From Candidatus Avelusimicrobium aviculae (GTDB lineage Bacteria > Elusimicrobiota > Elusimicrobia > Elusimicrobiales > Elusimicrobiaceae): DNA of 54,185 nucleotides. Under the pieces are notes generated by a model. The model was not told the origin of the DNA. It saw only the letters and a program-made list of their open reading frames with translations, and searched no databases. The stretch's first letter is position 1, and the number at the start of each line of letters is the position of its first letter. The DNA is taken from contig CALUXF010000010.1 in NCBI GenBank assembly GCA_944324655.1, positions 1 through 54,185 on the forward strand, given 5' to 3'. Below are positions 16,457-25,996 of the stretch, one piece after another. A program made the position numbers and the translations under genes.

Positions 16457-17338
16457 CCGCGCCCGAATGTGCGGGGCGGGGAATAGGCCCCGCCCCGCCC
16501 GCGGGGCAAAATAAAATAAAAGCATAAGAAATTTGTGTGGGCAGCAGGTGTCCTTTTGTAGATTCGTTTTCCGTTAAACAGGATTGTAATAAGTAAATGG
16601 CCTTGCGTCAAAAAGGGAAAACGGTAAAAAAACCGCTTTTTGAATTTACAGGCTTGATTTGGGGGTAGATAACAGAATACCGTTGCTAAAAACGTTGAAA
16701 TTTAAGGCATTTTTGCTCAAAATAAGCTTTTTAAAGCCTTAAAATACGCTATAAAAGTATTTCTAAAGCTATGCGGGCGGTTCTGGGGGAACCAGTGCGA
16801 GCAAGAAAGCCTTGTCTAGAGGGAAAATATCCTTGCTTTCCTCGCCTTTTATTAGGGAGAAGCGGTTTTTGTTTCATGAAGAACGCTAACAGGAGGGAAT
16901 CCTCTCTGCTATCCGGTGTCTGCAGAGCGCAACAATGGCTTTTAGGTGGGATTGTTGATAAAAAATAATATTTTTATATTATTATCAATGCCTTATGAAA
17001 GGAAAAGGGGAGAAAATATCCCCGCAAAAAATAAAAACTGTATCTTTGTGTTTTTTTTATGAAAAAATATTTATAAAAATATATCTAATTTTAAATATAT
17101 TTAAATTTTAAGTATTTTTAAAATATTTGTTAAATTTAATATTTTGTTTTGTGTTATTATTTTTGAATAAAAAAATAATATTAAAAATAAAAATATTTAA
17201 AAAATAAATAATTTTAAAAATAATACTAAAAATATATTTATTATTAAAATGGAAAATTGTATTTAAACATATGATTTAAAAATATTCCTAAAAATAAAAA
17301 TATTTAAAATTTAAATAAAATTAAAATGGAGCATAAAA
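16457..17338. other. 882-bp non-coding gap with an AT-rich island
   Basis: After the hairpin at 16471-16498 there is about 450 bp of ordinary composition without a convincing gene. From about 16955 to 17338 the sequence is almost only A and T. The island opens with an inverted repeat (TTGATAA 16955-16961 with TTATCAA 16982-16988) and runs in A/T tracts up to the tail gene's ATG. Nothing like it occurs elsewhere in the window. It could be a silencing region, an origin, or a promoter-dense insertion. Confidence 0.6.
16471..16498 (+). terminator. Very GC-rich hairpin after the head genes
   Basis: Arms GCGGGGCGGGG (16471-16481) and CCCCGCCCCGC (16488-16498) around AATAGG. No T tract follows, so it may serve as an RNA-stabilising or pausing element rather than a full terminator. 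Confidence 0.5.
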
Positions 17339-17926
17339 ATGGTATCTAAAATTGACATTTGCAATTTGGCTTTAGCTCATTTAGGGCAAGAGGGGATATC
17401 TTCCTTGACCCAAGATGATGAACGTGCCCGCCGTATCCATTTATTTTATGAACCGGTAAAGGCGGAAGTTTTACGCACCCATAACTGGGCTTTTGCTTTG
17501 GTGAGGGAGCCCCTCGTACTCTTGGAAGACCCTTCCGCCCCCGCTTATCCGTATTTATATCAATATCCGGCGGACGGGCTGTTTGTGCGCAAAGTATTTG
17601 CGGGAGAAAGCGGGCGCAAGCCTTTTGAGTTTAAAGAGGTATACCGCCGGCGCATTAACCAGCGCGCCATACAAACCCCGGCCCCCCAGGCCGTGGCGGA
17701 ATATACCCGCGACGTGCAGGATGCCACCCAGTTTGACCCGGCTTTTGTAAAAGCGTTTTCTTTGGCGCTGGCGGCGGATTTGGCGCTTACGTTAACGGGG
17801 GATGAGGCCTTGTCTCGCCTATTGCTTACCCGCTATGCCCAAAGTTTGGAAGAAGCCCGGCGCAGCAATATGTCTGAGGAATTTCAAATTCCCCCGGCGG
17901 AAAGTGTTTTTATGGAGGCGCGCTAA
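17339..17926 (+). CDS. Tail tubular protein A
   Basis: A 195-residue protein of the T7 gp11 (gatekeeper) family. It has the common start IDICNLALAHLGQEGISSLTQDDERARRI, HNWAFALVREPL, and a C-terminal helix with ALAADLALTLTGDEALS. It forms the ring below the portal. The ATG follows directly on the AT-rich island with a GGAG site. The stop overlaps the next start (TAATG), so the two tail genes are coupled. Confidence 0.88.
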   Translation: MVSKIDICNLALAHLGQEGISSLTQDDERARRIHLFYEPVKAEVLRTHNWAFALVREPLVLLEDPSAPAYPYLYQYPADGLFVRKVFAGESGRKPFEFKEVYRRRINQRAIQTPAPQAVAEYTRDVQDATQFDPAFVKAFSLALAADLALTLTGDEALSRLLLTRYAQSLEEARRSNMSEEFQIPPAESVFMEAR

Positions 17927-20532
17927 TGGTATATCATCATTTGCAGCCGGCTTTTAGCGGGGGGGAAATCAGCCCGCACGCGGCCGCCCGGGCGGACGGA
18001 AGTGTTTTTTCTTCTTGGTTAAAGACGGCTAAAAACATCATTATCCACCCGCAGGGAGGGGCCTCTAACCGGCCGGGCAGCGTTTTTGTGGCCGCGGCCA
18101 AATATACGGATAAATCCGTTCGCCTGCTGCCTTTTGTCTTGGGCGATAATGAAACATATGTTTTGGAAATGGGGGATAAATATTTGCGGGTGCATACGCC
18201 CGCCGGCCCGTTGCTGGAGGAGGACGGATCTCCTTGGGAAGTGGCTACCCCCTACAGCCAATATGATGTAGCCCAGCTGCAGTACGCCCAATACAACCAA
18301 ACAATGTATTTGGCGCATGGAAAATATCCCGTATATAAATTTTCCCGCTCCGGGCCTAATGATTTTACCTTTGAGGCCGTTTCTTTTACCGGCGGGCCGT
18401 TTATGGCGTCTAATACGGATGAAACCCTCAAAATGCGCCTGTTGGAACAAAGCGGAGAAATTACCGTGGAAGGAGTAGCCGCCAGCGTATCTTTTCAGCC
18501 TAAAGTGTACAGCCATTATGCCATACGGGCTTTTTTTAGGGGGGAAGGCTTCTATTTAGATAATGAATACAACTGCAATATCCAGGCGATGGTGAATCGT
18601 TTTAATACCACTTACGGGGGAGAGGGGTTCAGCGCGGTTAATTTGGGCGGGGTGGTTACCATTACTTCCCCCCAAGCAAACGGCGGAGATTATAACGGTG
18701 CCGAACTGAAGCTGGAATATTTAGAAGACATCTTTGCTTCCCCCAGTGAAACTGCCGTGTACCAGTTATCCGGCGGGGCCAATGCGGGGAGTATTGTGCC
18801 CGGCGCCACCCAAAGTTTTATGCTGGAGAGTGATTTTGATTTTTTCTTTCCGGACCACGTGGGAGGGGGTTTCAGCTTATCCCATGAAGTAGAAAGCCAA
18901 TATGTTTGCGGTATTATTGCCTATAACGGCGCTTCCCAACAACTTAAAAGCGGGGGCGATTGGCGTTTTAAAACTTCCGGAAATTGGAGCGGAACCGCCG
19001 TGTTGGAAAAATCTACCGACGGCGGCCTCAGCTGGCGCGGCGTGAAACATTTCTCCCGCGAGGAAGACGGCGACAATTTAAACGAGTTTGGCAATTTGGA
19101 AGAGTCCTCCCAACTTTACTTATTGCGTTTACGGGGGGAAAGTATCTCGGGCAACCTGCAGTATGAAATGTGGAGCGACAGTTTTATCCAGCAATCCATA
19201 GTAAAACTGACCTCTTACGTCAGCGCGCGTAAAATGGGGGTGGAAGTTCTCCAGCAGGCGGCGGGGGAGGAGTGGACTTCCCGCTGGGCGCAAGGCAGTT
19301 TCAGCCAGCGTGCGGGCTACCCGGCGTGCGTGTTTTTTTATCAGGACCGCCTGGGTTTTGCCTGTACCGCAAGTGAGCCGCAGACACTGTGGTTTTCTAA
19401 AATTTCCGAGTATGAGGATTTCGGGCATTTGCGCACCCAGCAGCAGGCGGACGGATTTAGCATCAATTTAAACGGGAGAAGCCTTAACTCCATTCGTTCC
19501 GTGGCGGTGTGCGGCAAATTATTTGTTTTTACTTCCGGCAGCGAGTGGACGGTCTCTTCTGCCGGGGCTTTTAGCGCGTATAATGTAACCGCCGTTCAGC
19601 AGAGCGAGCGCGGCAGCAGCTCTGTTCCCGCTTTAGCGGCAGGTGGAAGGGTGCTTTTTGTGCAGGCGCGCGGAAGCGCCGTGCGGGATTTTGTGTATGA
19701 TTATTCTACCGACGCTTACGCCGGGGACGATTTAACCCTGCTTGCCCGTCATTTATTTTTTAACCGTGAGGTAAAAGCCCTCGCTTTTCAGCAGGAGCCG
19801 GACACCTTGGTTTGGTGTTTAATGGGGGACGGCACCCTGCTCTGTTTAACCTATCTGCCCGGGCAAAACATTTGCGCTTGGGCCCGGCAGGAAACGCAGG
19901 GCAAGGTAATCAGCTTGTGTAATTTGCCTGCCGGCGGGTATGACGCCATGTGGTTTGCCGTAGAACGTGCCGGCGGGGTTTTTATAGAGAAATTAGCCCC
20001 GCGTTTGGCCACCAAAAACCCGCAGGACCAAATATTTTTGGATGCGTGCGTATCTTTTCCGGGTACCAGCGGCCATACGGAGTTTAGCGGGCTGGCGCAT
20101 TTAGAAGGGCAGGAGGTATACGCGTTGGCTGACGGAAACCCCGCCGGCCCGTTTACGGTGCAAGACGGTGCTATTACGCTTCCTTTTGCGGCAAAAACGC
20201 TGCATGTGGGGCTTAGTTATGAGGCCGAGCTGGCTACCCTGCCCGCTGAATTAAGCTTAACGGACGGTACTTCGCGCGACCGTAAACGCCGGGCTGCCGG
20301 AGTCTGCTTTTTATTGGCGGACAGCCGCGGCGGTTTTGCCGGGGCCGAGGAAGGCAAGCTGGACGAGTTGGTTTATGCCCCTCAAACGCCGGACGGTAAA
20401 GCTCCCGCTTTGCAGGACACGCTTTGTGAAAAAGTGTTCTCTTCCAGCCACGGGTTTTTGAAGGGGATTGTTTTTAAACAAACCGATCCTCTTCCCGTTA
20501 CGCTGTTAAACATTATTGTAAAATCCTGCTAA
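17926..20532 (+). CDS. Tail tubular protein B (nozzle)
   Basis: An 868-residue tail nozzle protein, T7 gp12-like. Recognisable stretches are FSGGEISPHAAARADGSVF, NIIIHPQGGASNRPGSVFV, and the region around YQDRLGFACTASEPQTLWFS and EWTVSSAGAFSAYN. The family forms the short conical tail tip. It is complete and in coupled order with tubular A. An opposite-strand gene interrupts the tail block after it. Confidence 0.88.
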   Translation: MVYHHLQPAFSGGEISPHAAARADGSVFSSWLKTAKNIIIHPQGGASNRPGSVFVAAAKYTDKSVRLLPFVLGDNETYVLEMGDKYLRVHTPAGPLLEEDGSPWEVATPYSQYDVAQLQYAQYNQTMYLAHGKYPVYKFSRSGPNDFTFEAVSFTGGPFMASNTDETLKMRLLEQSGEITVEGVAASVSFQPKVYSHYAIRAFFRGEGFYLDNEYNCNIQAMVNRFNTTYGGEGFSAVNLGGVVTITSPQANGGDYNGAELKLEYLEDIFASPSETAVYQLSGGANAGSIVPGATQSFMLESDFDFFFPDHVGGGFSLSHEVESQYVCGIIAYNGASQQLKSGGDWRFKTSGNWSGTAVLEKSTDGGLSWRGVKHFSREEDGDNLNEFGNLEESSQLYLLRLRGESISGNLQYEMWSDSFIQQSIVKLTSYVSARKMGVEVLQQAAGEEWTSRWAQGSFSQRAGYPACVFFYQDRLGFACTASEPQTLWFSKISEYEDFGHLRTQQQADGFSINLNGRSLNSIRSVAVCGKLFVFTSGSEWTVSSAGAFSAYNVTAVQQSERGSSSVPALAAGGRVLFVQARGSAVRDFVYDYSTDAYAGDDLTLLARHLFFNREVKALAFQQEPDTLVWCLMGDGTLLCLTYLPGQNICAWARQETQGKVISLCNLPAGGYDAMWFAVERAGGVFIEKLAPRLATKNPQDQIFLDACVSFPGTSGHTEFSGLAHLEGQEVYALADGNPAGPFTVQDGAITLPFAAKTLHVGLSYEAELATLPAELSLTDGTSRDRKRRAAGVCFLLADSRGGFAGAEEGKLDELVYAPQTPDGKAPALQDTLCEKVFSSSHGFLKGIVFKQTDPLPVTLLNIIVKSC

Positions 20533-20539
20533 ATAAAAA

Positions 20540-20566
20540 GGGCCCTGGTTTTAACCAAGGGCCCTG
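20540..20566 (-). terminator. Intrinsic terminator of the opposite-strand membrane gene
   Basis: Read on the minus strand, a GGGCCC-based stem with about 11 pairs and one bulged A is followed by TTTTTATTT. It also sits just after the tubular B stop on the plus strand, but without a T tract there. Confidence 0.75.
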
Positions 20567-20579
20567 AAAAACAGCTTAT

Positions 20580-21416
20580 TTAATTTGCGGCTTGCGGAAG
20601 CGCGGCCGGTATTTCCCGGTCGGGCACGGTAAAAGCCGCGTTATACGGCAGCGGGGCTGCCGGCATGCCGGCGGGGCGGAAGCTGCGTATTTCGTCTTTT
20701 ACCATTTGTTGGTATGCCGGGTTTCCTACCACAAAACCTACAACGATGTATCTTAAGTCATCTTGGGCGGCAAAGGTTATATAAACGGTAACAGGCATGC
20801 CGTTTTGGCTTTCTCCTTTCCCTTGTAAAAATACCGTATTGGGGACGGAAAAATCCGGCTCCGCCGTTAGCTGAAACTGCTGACTTTGTTTTTCTGCTAT
20901 TGTGTTTGCTTGGTCTTGCAAGTATTCTTGAACGTTGGCCAAAGGCTTGTCTTTCTGTATATACGCCACAAAGCCAGAAATGGGAGTTTGGGCTTTATTG
21001 TTCTGCTGGCCCTGGTTCTTTTTAATAATGGCGCCCGCGTTGGTATCAAAAGCCGCCGCTATGCTTTGTTCGCTGTCTATCTCAATCCATTTGGACATTT
21101 CCGTTCCGCCAAACAGATTGATGGTGAAACCGTATTTAGGATCCGTATAGGGGCGGATGCCGGTGGTGATTTCCGTCTTTTGCATGGTTTTATCTACCAA
21201 CTCCATAAAGGGCATGACGTATTTGTTTACGCCCAGCATAATGGAAATAATAGCTATGGCAAATAATACAACCGTAGCCAAACCCGCCAAGATAAGCGGC
21301 CATTTGTTTCTTTTTTTACCGGCTATTACCCAACCTAATTTAAAGATTAGGAAAAACACTACATATACCAAAGCGGCCAAAATTAAAAAGGCCAGTATTG
21401 CGATGATAAGAGCCAT
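20580..21416 (-). CDS. Membrane protein with a periplasmic domain, unknown
   Basis: A 278-residue protein with two N-terminal membrane spans (about 3-32 and 40-63). A soluble part follows, containing PKYGFTINLFGG, FVAYIQKDKPLANVQEYLQ and DLRYIVVGFVVG. The pattern resembles proteins that anchor a small beta-domain outside the inner membrane; no family is recognised. It lies against the phage genes, has its own AAGGAG site and terminator, and splits the tail genes. I infer it was inserted as cargo. Confidence 0.7.
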   Translation of the reverse strand: MALIIAILAFLILAALVYVVFFLIFKLGWVIAGKKRNKWPLILAGLATVVLFAIAIISIMLGVNKYVMPFMELVDKTMQKTEITTGIRPYTDPKYGFTINLFGGTEMSKWIEIDSEQSIAAAFDTNAGAIIKKNQGQQNNKAQTPISGFVAYIQKDKPLANVQEYLQDQANTIAEKQSQQFQLTAEPDFSVPNTVFLQGKGESQNGMPVTVYITFAAQDDLRYIVVGFVVGNPAYQQMVKDEIRSFRPAGMPAAPLPYNAAFTVPDREIPAALPQAAN

Positions 21417-21477
21417 AAAATCTCCTTATTTAAAAATACAGCAAAAGCGAACTTTTACTATTACAAATGATATTAGT

Positions 21478-21924
21478 TTGCGCCGTTCTTGTAAAGCTGA
21501 TTTTTACCGCGTGTCACGCCGTATGCGCCGCCTGGACCGCCAAGAGCTGCAAGCCACGCACGGCCGGGCGGACGCGCCGCTGTTGGAACGTTTTGCCCGT
21601 GCCGGGGCGGCCAACGTAACGGTATGCGCCCGCGGAAAAGCGGTGGCGCTAGCGGGCGTCACGCCGGACGGTTTATTGGGATTTAGCGCCTGCGTTTGGT
21701 TGGTTACTGCGAGGGGAGTGGAAAAATACCCGGTGGGTTTTTTTAAAGCGGCGCGGGCGGCATTAAAGTATTTTTGGGCGTTATATCCCGTACTTTACAA
21801 TTACATAGATTTGCGCTACCCGGCGGCTGTGCGTTTTGCCCAAGCGTTGGGGGGACACTCAGCCGGGCCGGCGGTGAATGTGCGGGGAGAGCCTTTTCAA
21901 TTATTCATATTTAGGAGGAAATAA
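21478..21924 (+). CDS. Internal virion protein, T7 gp13/DUF2833-like
   Basis: About 148 residues from the TTG at 21478. The pattern SLRRSCKADFYRVSRRMRRL, LLGFSACVWLVTARGVEKYP, NYIDLRYPAAVRFAQALG follows the gp13-type/DUF2833 layout (acetyltransferase-like fold, ejected with DNA in T7). The start is uncertain. Homology seems to begin at or before 21478, but there is no ATG until 21523, only TTG 21478 and GTG 21511, and none has a ribosome site. The gene begins 60 bases from the inserted opposite-strand gene, so its original start may have been lost. Confidence 0.6.
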   Translation: MRRSCKADFYRVSRRMRRLDRQELQATHGRADAPLLERFARAGAANVTVCARGKAVALAGVTPDGLLGFSACVWLVTARGVEKYPVGFFKAARAALKYFWALYPVLYNYIDLRYPAAVRFAQALGGHSAGPAVNVRGEPFQLFIFRRK

Positions 21925-21928
21925 AATT

Positions 21929-22420
21929 ATGGGAGGAGCAGTTAATTTAGGAGGCGCGTTAGTAACGGGGGCGTTATCCGTGGCGGGGAAAAATAAGTCT
22001 GAGCGGGAATATTACCGCGCCATGGCCCAGGCGGCAGACAAACAAGCCGCGTTGCAGGAGGCCGCTTCCAAGCGGCAGGCGGAATATATTTTCCGTTCCG
22101 CCGCGCAGGAAAGCACCCGCCTGCAACAGGAATATACGGCCGCGCAAAGCGCGCAGAAAGCGGCGTTTGCGGCCAATGGGCTGGGGCAGTCCGCCACGGT
22201 GCAGCAAATCATGCAGGACAGCCGCTGGAACTTACTTACAGACCAGCAAACTCTCCGGCAAAACACGGCGGACGAATTGTATGAAAACAACCTGTCGGCT
22301 CTATTGGGGGTGCAAGCCAAGCGGGATGAAGCGTCCCAATACCGCAGTTTAAGTTCGCGCTTGTCCGGCAGTTTTTTAAGCCAATATTTACAGCGCTTGT
22401 TTAACGTATTTTCTTACTAG
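21929..22420 (+). CDS. Internal virion protein (gp14-like)
   Basis: A 163-residue protein. A glycine/alanine-rich hydrophobic start (NLGGALVTGALSVAG) is followed by a long helical region rich in Ala and Gln, as in podovirus internal virion protein B, which forms part of the ejected channel. It has a good AGGAGG site about 11 bases upstream of the ATG. Assignment rests on composition and position between the gp13-like and gp15-like genes. Confidence 0.65.
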   Translation: MGGAVNLGGALVTGALSVAGKNKSEREYYRAMAQAADKQAALQEAASKRQAEYIFRSAAQESTRLQQEYTAAQSAQKAAFAANGLGQSATVQQIMQDSRWNLLTDQQTLRQNTADELYENNLSALLGVQAKRDEASQYRSLSSRLSGSFLSQYLQRLFNVFSY

Positions 22421-22428
22421 GAGGGCCT

Positions 22429-23676
22429 ATGAAAGTACCCGTTTATGAAAAACAAAAATCATTGCGTGTTACCCAAGCCGCCGGCGGGCAGGTGTTTATC
22501 CCGTCAAGGGCCGCTTTTGATGAGAACCAATATACCCGTTTGGAAGGAAATATCAAAGCGCTTGGCGGCGCCGCCGCCTTATTAAACCGCGCGGGAGAAG
22601 AAATAGCCCAATACAAGCAGAATCGTTCGCCAAACCCGATGGAAAAACAGAATGAGACCGTTTTATCCACGGAAGCGGAGCATGTGTTAACCGGCGCGCT
22701 GGAGCAAGCAAAACAGGAGGCCACCCGCCGGGAACGCCAACAAACGCAAAATGAAAAGCTGGTTTTGGCGCAGGCGGTGGCGCCGTTGGCCTCCACCCCG
22801 GAAGAATTAGAAAAATTGATGGAAAAAAATTTTTCCTCCTCCCCCGCCAAAAGCTTTTTATATGCGCAGGCGGTGGGCAATAATATAAACGCCGCTTTAG
22901 CCGAGGGGCAGACCCCGCAGGCCGCGCAAATGCTGGCCCGTTTTGAAAATTATTTATCCCCTCAGGCGGGGCAGGGGGCTCGCCAACGGCTCCAGGCGGC
23001 GGCCGGGCGGCGGGCCGCGCAGGAGGTGTTTACCCAGGCGCTTCGGGAAGGGAAAAATCCCGCAGGGTGGACGGATAAAGAAATAGAGGATCTTTCTTTT
23101 GGTGCCAGCCGCAATTTGCCGCCCGGCGTACAGCAGGAAACCCGGTTGGAATTAGAATCTATGGCCGGGGCGGAAAAAGCGCGCCTGCAAAAACAGAAAG
23201 CTTCTTTATTGGGCGGTATACTGCAAAGCGCTCAAACAGGAGACCAAAAATCAGTAAGCCGGGGCTTGTATTCTTTGGCGGAATTGTTTCCGCAAGAAGA
23301 TAAACACCTAACCGCCGCCGTGCGCAAAGCGGTTGCTTCTCCGGGCCGGAAGTCTAACCCCGCTGTTTACAACCGTTTTTACAAACAACTGGCTGAGCCG
23401 GATTTTAAAGAGAACGGCTTGGCCCAAGCTTTGGAAAAGGGGGAGATTAGCGGGAGCGACTATTTGCTCTTAATGAAAGAACGCGCCGGCCTTTTGGCGG
23501 GGGAAGACGCCCGCTCGCGCAATTTGTTGTATTCTGCCGCCCAGCGTTTGTGCCGAAAGGAAGGCTTAAATACCGAAGAAGCCGAAGACTTTAAATACGC
23601 CGTGTTTTCTTTGCCGGGGGATTATTCCTCCAAACTGGCGGCTTTAAAAAACTTACGTGATGTTTATTTTTTATGA
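22429..23676 (+). CDS. Internal virion protein (gp15-like)
   Basis: A 415-residue, almost entirely helical protein rich in Ala, Gln, Glu and Lys, starting VPVYEKQKSLRVTQAAGGQV. Size and place fit a shortened internal virion protein C of podoviruses. No separate gp16-like transglycosylase gene follows, which is unusual for a T7-like ejection set. It has a GGAGG site 8 bases upstream. Family assignment is by context more than by motif. Confidence 0.6.
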   Translation: MKVPVYEKQKSLRVTQAAGGQVFIPSRAAFDENQYTRLEGNIKALGGAAALLNRAGEEIAQYKQNRSPNPMEKQNETVLSTEAEHVLTGALEQAKQEATRRERQQTQNEKLVLAQAVAPLASTPEELEKLMEKNFSSSPAKSFLYAQAVGNNINAALAEGQTPQAAQMLARFENYLSPQAGQGARQRLQAAAGRRAAQEVFTQALREGKNPAGWTDKEIEDLSFGASRNLPPGVQQETRLELESMAGAEKARLQKQKASLLGGILQSAQTGDQKSVSRGLYSLAELFPQEDKHLTAAVRKAVASPGRKSNPAVYNRFYKQLAEPDFKENGLAQALEKGEISGSDYLLLMKERAGLLAGEDARSRNLLYSAAQRLCRKEGLNTEEAEDFKYAVFSLPGDYSSKLAALKNLRDVYFL

Positions 23677-23685
23677 GGTTTTATT

Positions 23686-25653
23686 ATGACTGTTACCAAC
23701 ACCCACACCAAACACATTTACCCGGGGGACGGGCAGCGCACGACGTGGCCCTTTACCTTTCCGCTCTTTAACGCACAGGACCTGCGCCTATGGCGCGTAG
23801 GTACGGACGGAAAAGCCGAAATGGTCTCTTCCGGCTTCTACGTGGATATGGAAGAAAAAGAAGTAGAGTACCCCCTTAAGGAAGAAAATCAGCCCGCGCC
23901 CGTAACGGGGGAATATATTGTACTTCAGCGCATGACTCCCCTTACCCAAGAGTTTGATACCAAACGCCAACAAACCTTGGATTTGCAAACCTGGGAGGAC
24001 GCACACGACCTAGCCGTCATGCGCGAGCAGGAATTGGCGGAAGAACTGTCCCGCACGCTTAAATTTCCCATCCAAACCCAGACGGCGGATACGGACGCTG
24101 CCGCTTACCTTGCCACTATTACAAATTTAAAAGACCAAGCGCAGGAAGTATCCCAAGAAGCGTTGGAAACGTCGTTGCAGGCCAATCAAAACGCGCAAGC
24201 CGCCGCGCAGACTGCCTCCCAGGCCAAGCAACAGGCCCAAGAGGCGCAAGATAGCCTGTCTGTATATGTTTCCCAAGCACAGGCAGCCAAAGAAGCGGCG
24301 CAAGAAGCGCAGGAACAGGCGGAGGATTTTTCTTCCGCGGCGCAAAATTACGCCCAAACCTGCCAGCAGGAAAAGAACTCCGTTCAAGGGTTGGCGCAAA
24401 CGGTAGCCACCCAAACCCAGCAGGCGGTAAATGCCGCCCAAACGGCGCAGACAAACGCGCAAACCGCCCAAACCAACGCGCAAAGCGCGCAGTCTTCCAG
24501 CCAGTCGGCGCAGGGTTCCGCCCAATCCGCCGCGCAAAGCGCGCAGGCGGCGGCTTCTTCGGCTTCTTTGGCGGATATTCAAAATAAAATAACCAACTGC
24601 CTAACCAAAATCCCGCAGGATATTAATTTAGTGTTATCGGAAGGCACGCTGACGCTTAAGGCGGGGAGCAAATTATATATCCCAAATGGTTCTGATGTCT
24701 TTAATGAAGTGGTTACATCTGTTGATTATCAATTAGTTCTGGGAACACCAACTGGAAGCAGGACTGTATTTTTTGTAGCAAACTCTAGCAACAACTTGGG
24801 CGTTGTAGTTGCGCAAAAAGGATTAAATTTATTTAGCGGAGATACCCAGCCGACAGCTTCTACCCAAAAGGCCTATTGGTATGATACTGCAAACAATGTA
24901 ATAAAGAGGACGCTGGATACGGGTTCTAGCTGGAGTGTTCTGACGAATGCTACTTTACCTATATGTGTTGCTACTTTTAACGCTGGAGTTGCTACTTCCA
25001 TAGACCAAGTATTTAACGGGTTTGGGTATATTGGCAATACGATGTTTGCGTTACCCGGCGTATCGGTATTAATTCCTAACGGCAGAAACGCAGACGGAAC
25101 ATTAAATAATACGGCGGTAACGGTTTCGTCCTTGCAGACGCTGTCTTTTTCCAATCAAACGCAAAGCGATTTCGGTTTAACGGCGACGACTATTTTTTCT
25201 TCAGCCAATGCCGTTTATAATACGGTGGATAACAAGAACTACAACCCTATCACGGGCAATATGATGGGTTTTTGCAACTGCGGCACGGTTGAAACAGACA
25301 CAACAGGAGTTATTACTTCTTTGACGCCCAAAACAGTTTTCCACGCGGTGGATTATAATGACTTGGCGAAAACAGATAGTTTAGTCCAAAACGACCGCAT
25401 TGGTTTTCCTAATCTTTCCGCCAAGGTATCCATAAATAGCGGATATACTGCCCCCTCAAACGGGTGGGTGCTTATTATTTCTTCAAACAGTAATGCAAAT
25501 ACAGAAATGAAATTTGATAACGCACAGGTTTACTTCCAAGGCGCCGCCGGCTCTGCCGCGTCCGCCGCTTGCGGCTTTATTCCAATAAAAAAAGGACAAG
25601 TTGTAACTATTACGGGAGAGGTATCCGTGAAACAATTTATGCCTTCATTATAA
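23686..25653 (+). CDS. Tail fibre protein with T7 gp17-type N-terminus
   Basis: A 655-residue host-recognition fibre. Residues 1-140 match the T7 fibre tail-attachment domain (HIYPGDGQRTTWPFTFPLF, then VLQRMTPLTQEFD). Residues about 145-300 are a Gln/Ala-rich coiled coil with many near-heptads. The distal part (from about 320) is beta-type and encoded by distinctly more AT-rich DNA than the first half, which suggests exchange of the receptor-binding tip. It ends in an intact stop with an AAGGAG site for the next gene. Confidence 0.85.
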   Translation: MTVTNTHTKHIYPGDGQRTTWPFTFPLFNAQDLRLWRVGTDGKAEMVSSGFYVDMEEKEVEYPLKEENQPAPVTGEYIVLQRMTPLTQEFDTKRQQTLDLQTWEDAHDLAVMREQELAEELSRTLKFPIQTQTADTDAAAYLATITNLKDQAQEVSQEALETSLQANQNAQAAAQTASQAKQQAQEAQDSLSVYVSQAQAAKEAAQEAQEQAEDFSSAAQNYAQTCQQEKNSVQGLAQTVATQTQQAVNAAQTAQTNAQTAQTNAQSAQSSSQSAQGSAQSAAQSAQAAASSASLADIQNKITNCLTKIPQDINLVLSEGTLTLKAGSKLYIPNGSDVFNEVVTSVDYQLVLGTPTGSRTVFFVANSSNNLGVVVAQKGLNLFSGDTQPTASTQKAYWYDTANNVIKRTLDTGSSWSVLTNATLPICVATFNAGVATSIDQVFNGFGYIGNTMFALPGVSVLIPNGRNADGTLNNTAVTVSSLQTLSFSNQTQSDFGLTATTIFSSANAVYNTVDNKNYNPITGNMMGFCNCGTVETDTTGVITSLTPKTVFHAVDYNDLAKTDSLVQNDRIGFPNLSAKVSINSGYTAPSNGWVLIISSNSNANTEMKFDNAQVYFQGAAGSAASAACGFIPIKKGQVVTITGEVSVKQFMPSL

Positions 25654-25666
25654 GGAGATTATACGC

Positions 25667-25996
25667 ATGATTAAATACGCCAAAATAGAAAACGAAGAAA
25701 CAAAAGAAGTTTCCGTCGGTTTAGGAAGTGACGTTTCTTTTTATCAATCTGTAGGAATGGAAGAAATGGACGTGGAAGAAGCTTACAACGGTAACTGGTA
25801 TTTAAAAGGCTATGCCCCCGCCAAACCTGCCCCCACTGTTAAAGAACAGGTGCAGGCGTTAGAAACTCAAACCGGCCTTACCCGCGCCGTGCGGGAACTG
25901 GTGATGGCGGAAGGCTCCGGCGCGAGCGGCTATGTAAAACAGCAAGCGCAGGAGATAGAAGCCCTGGCCGCACCCCTGCGGGAGGCTGAACAATGA
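25667..25996 (+). CDS. Small protein downstream of the tail fibre
   Basis: A 109-residue protein with an acidic first half (VEEAYNGNWYLKGYAP) and a helical second half (VKEQVQALETQTGLTRAVREL). Position and layout resemble tail-fibre-associated or assembly proteins found after fibre genes. Its stop overlaps the next start (ATGA). Only a positional assignment can be made. Confidence 0.55.
   Translation: MIKYAKIENEETKEVSVGLGSDVSFYQSVGMEEMDVEEAYNGNWYLKGYAPAKPAPTVKEQVQALETQTGLTRAVRELVMAEGSGASGYVKQQAQEIEALAAPLREAEQ

Noticed and set aside
24119-24582. Long opposite-strand frames under the fibre coiled coil
   Set aside because: They mirror the repetitive Gln/Ala codons; no start signal or family resemblance.
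23686-25653. A diversity-generating system acting on the fibre, prompted by the Bbp-type head genes
   Set aside because: No reverse transcriptase gene and no template/variable repeat pair was found in the window.
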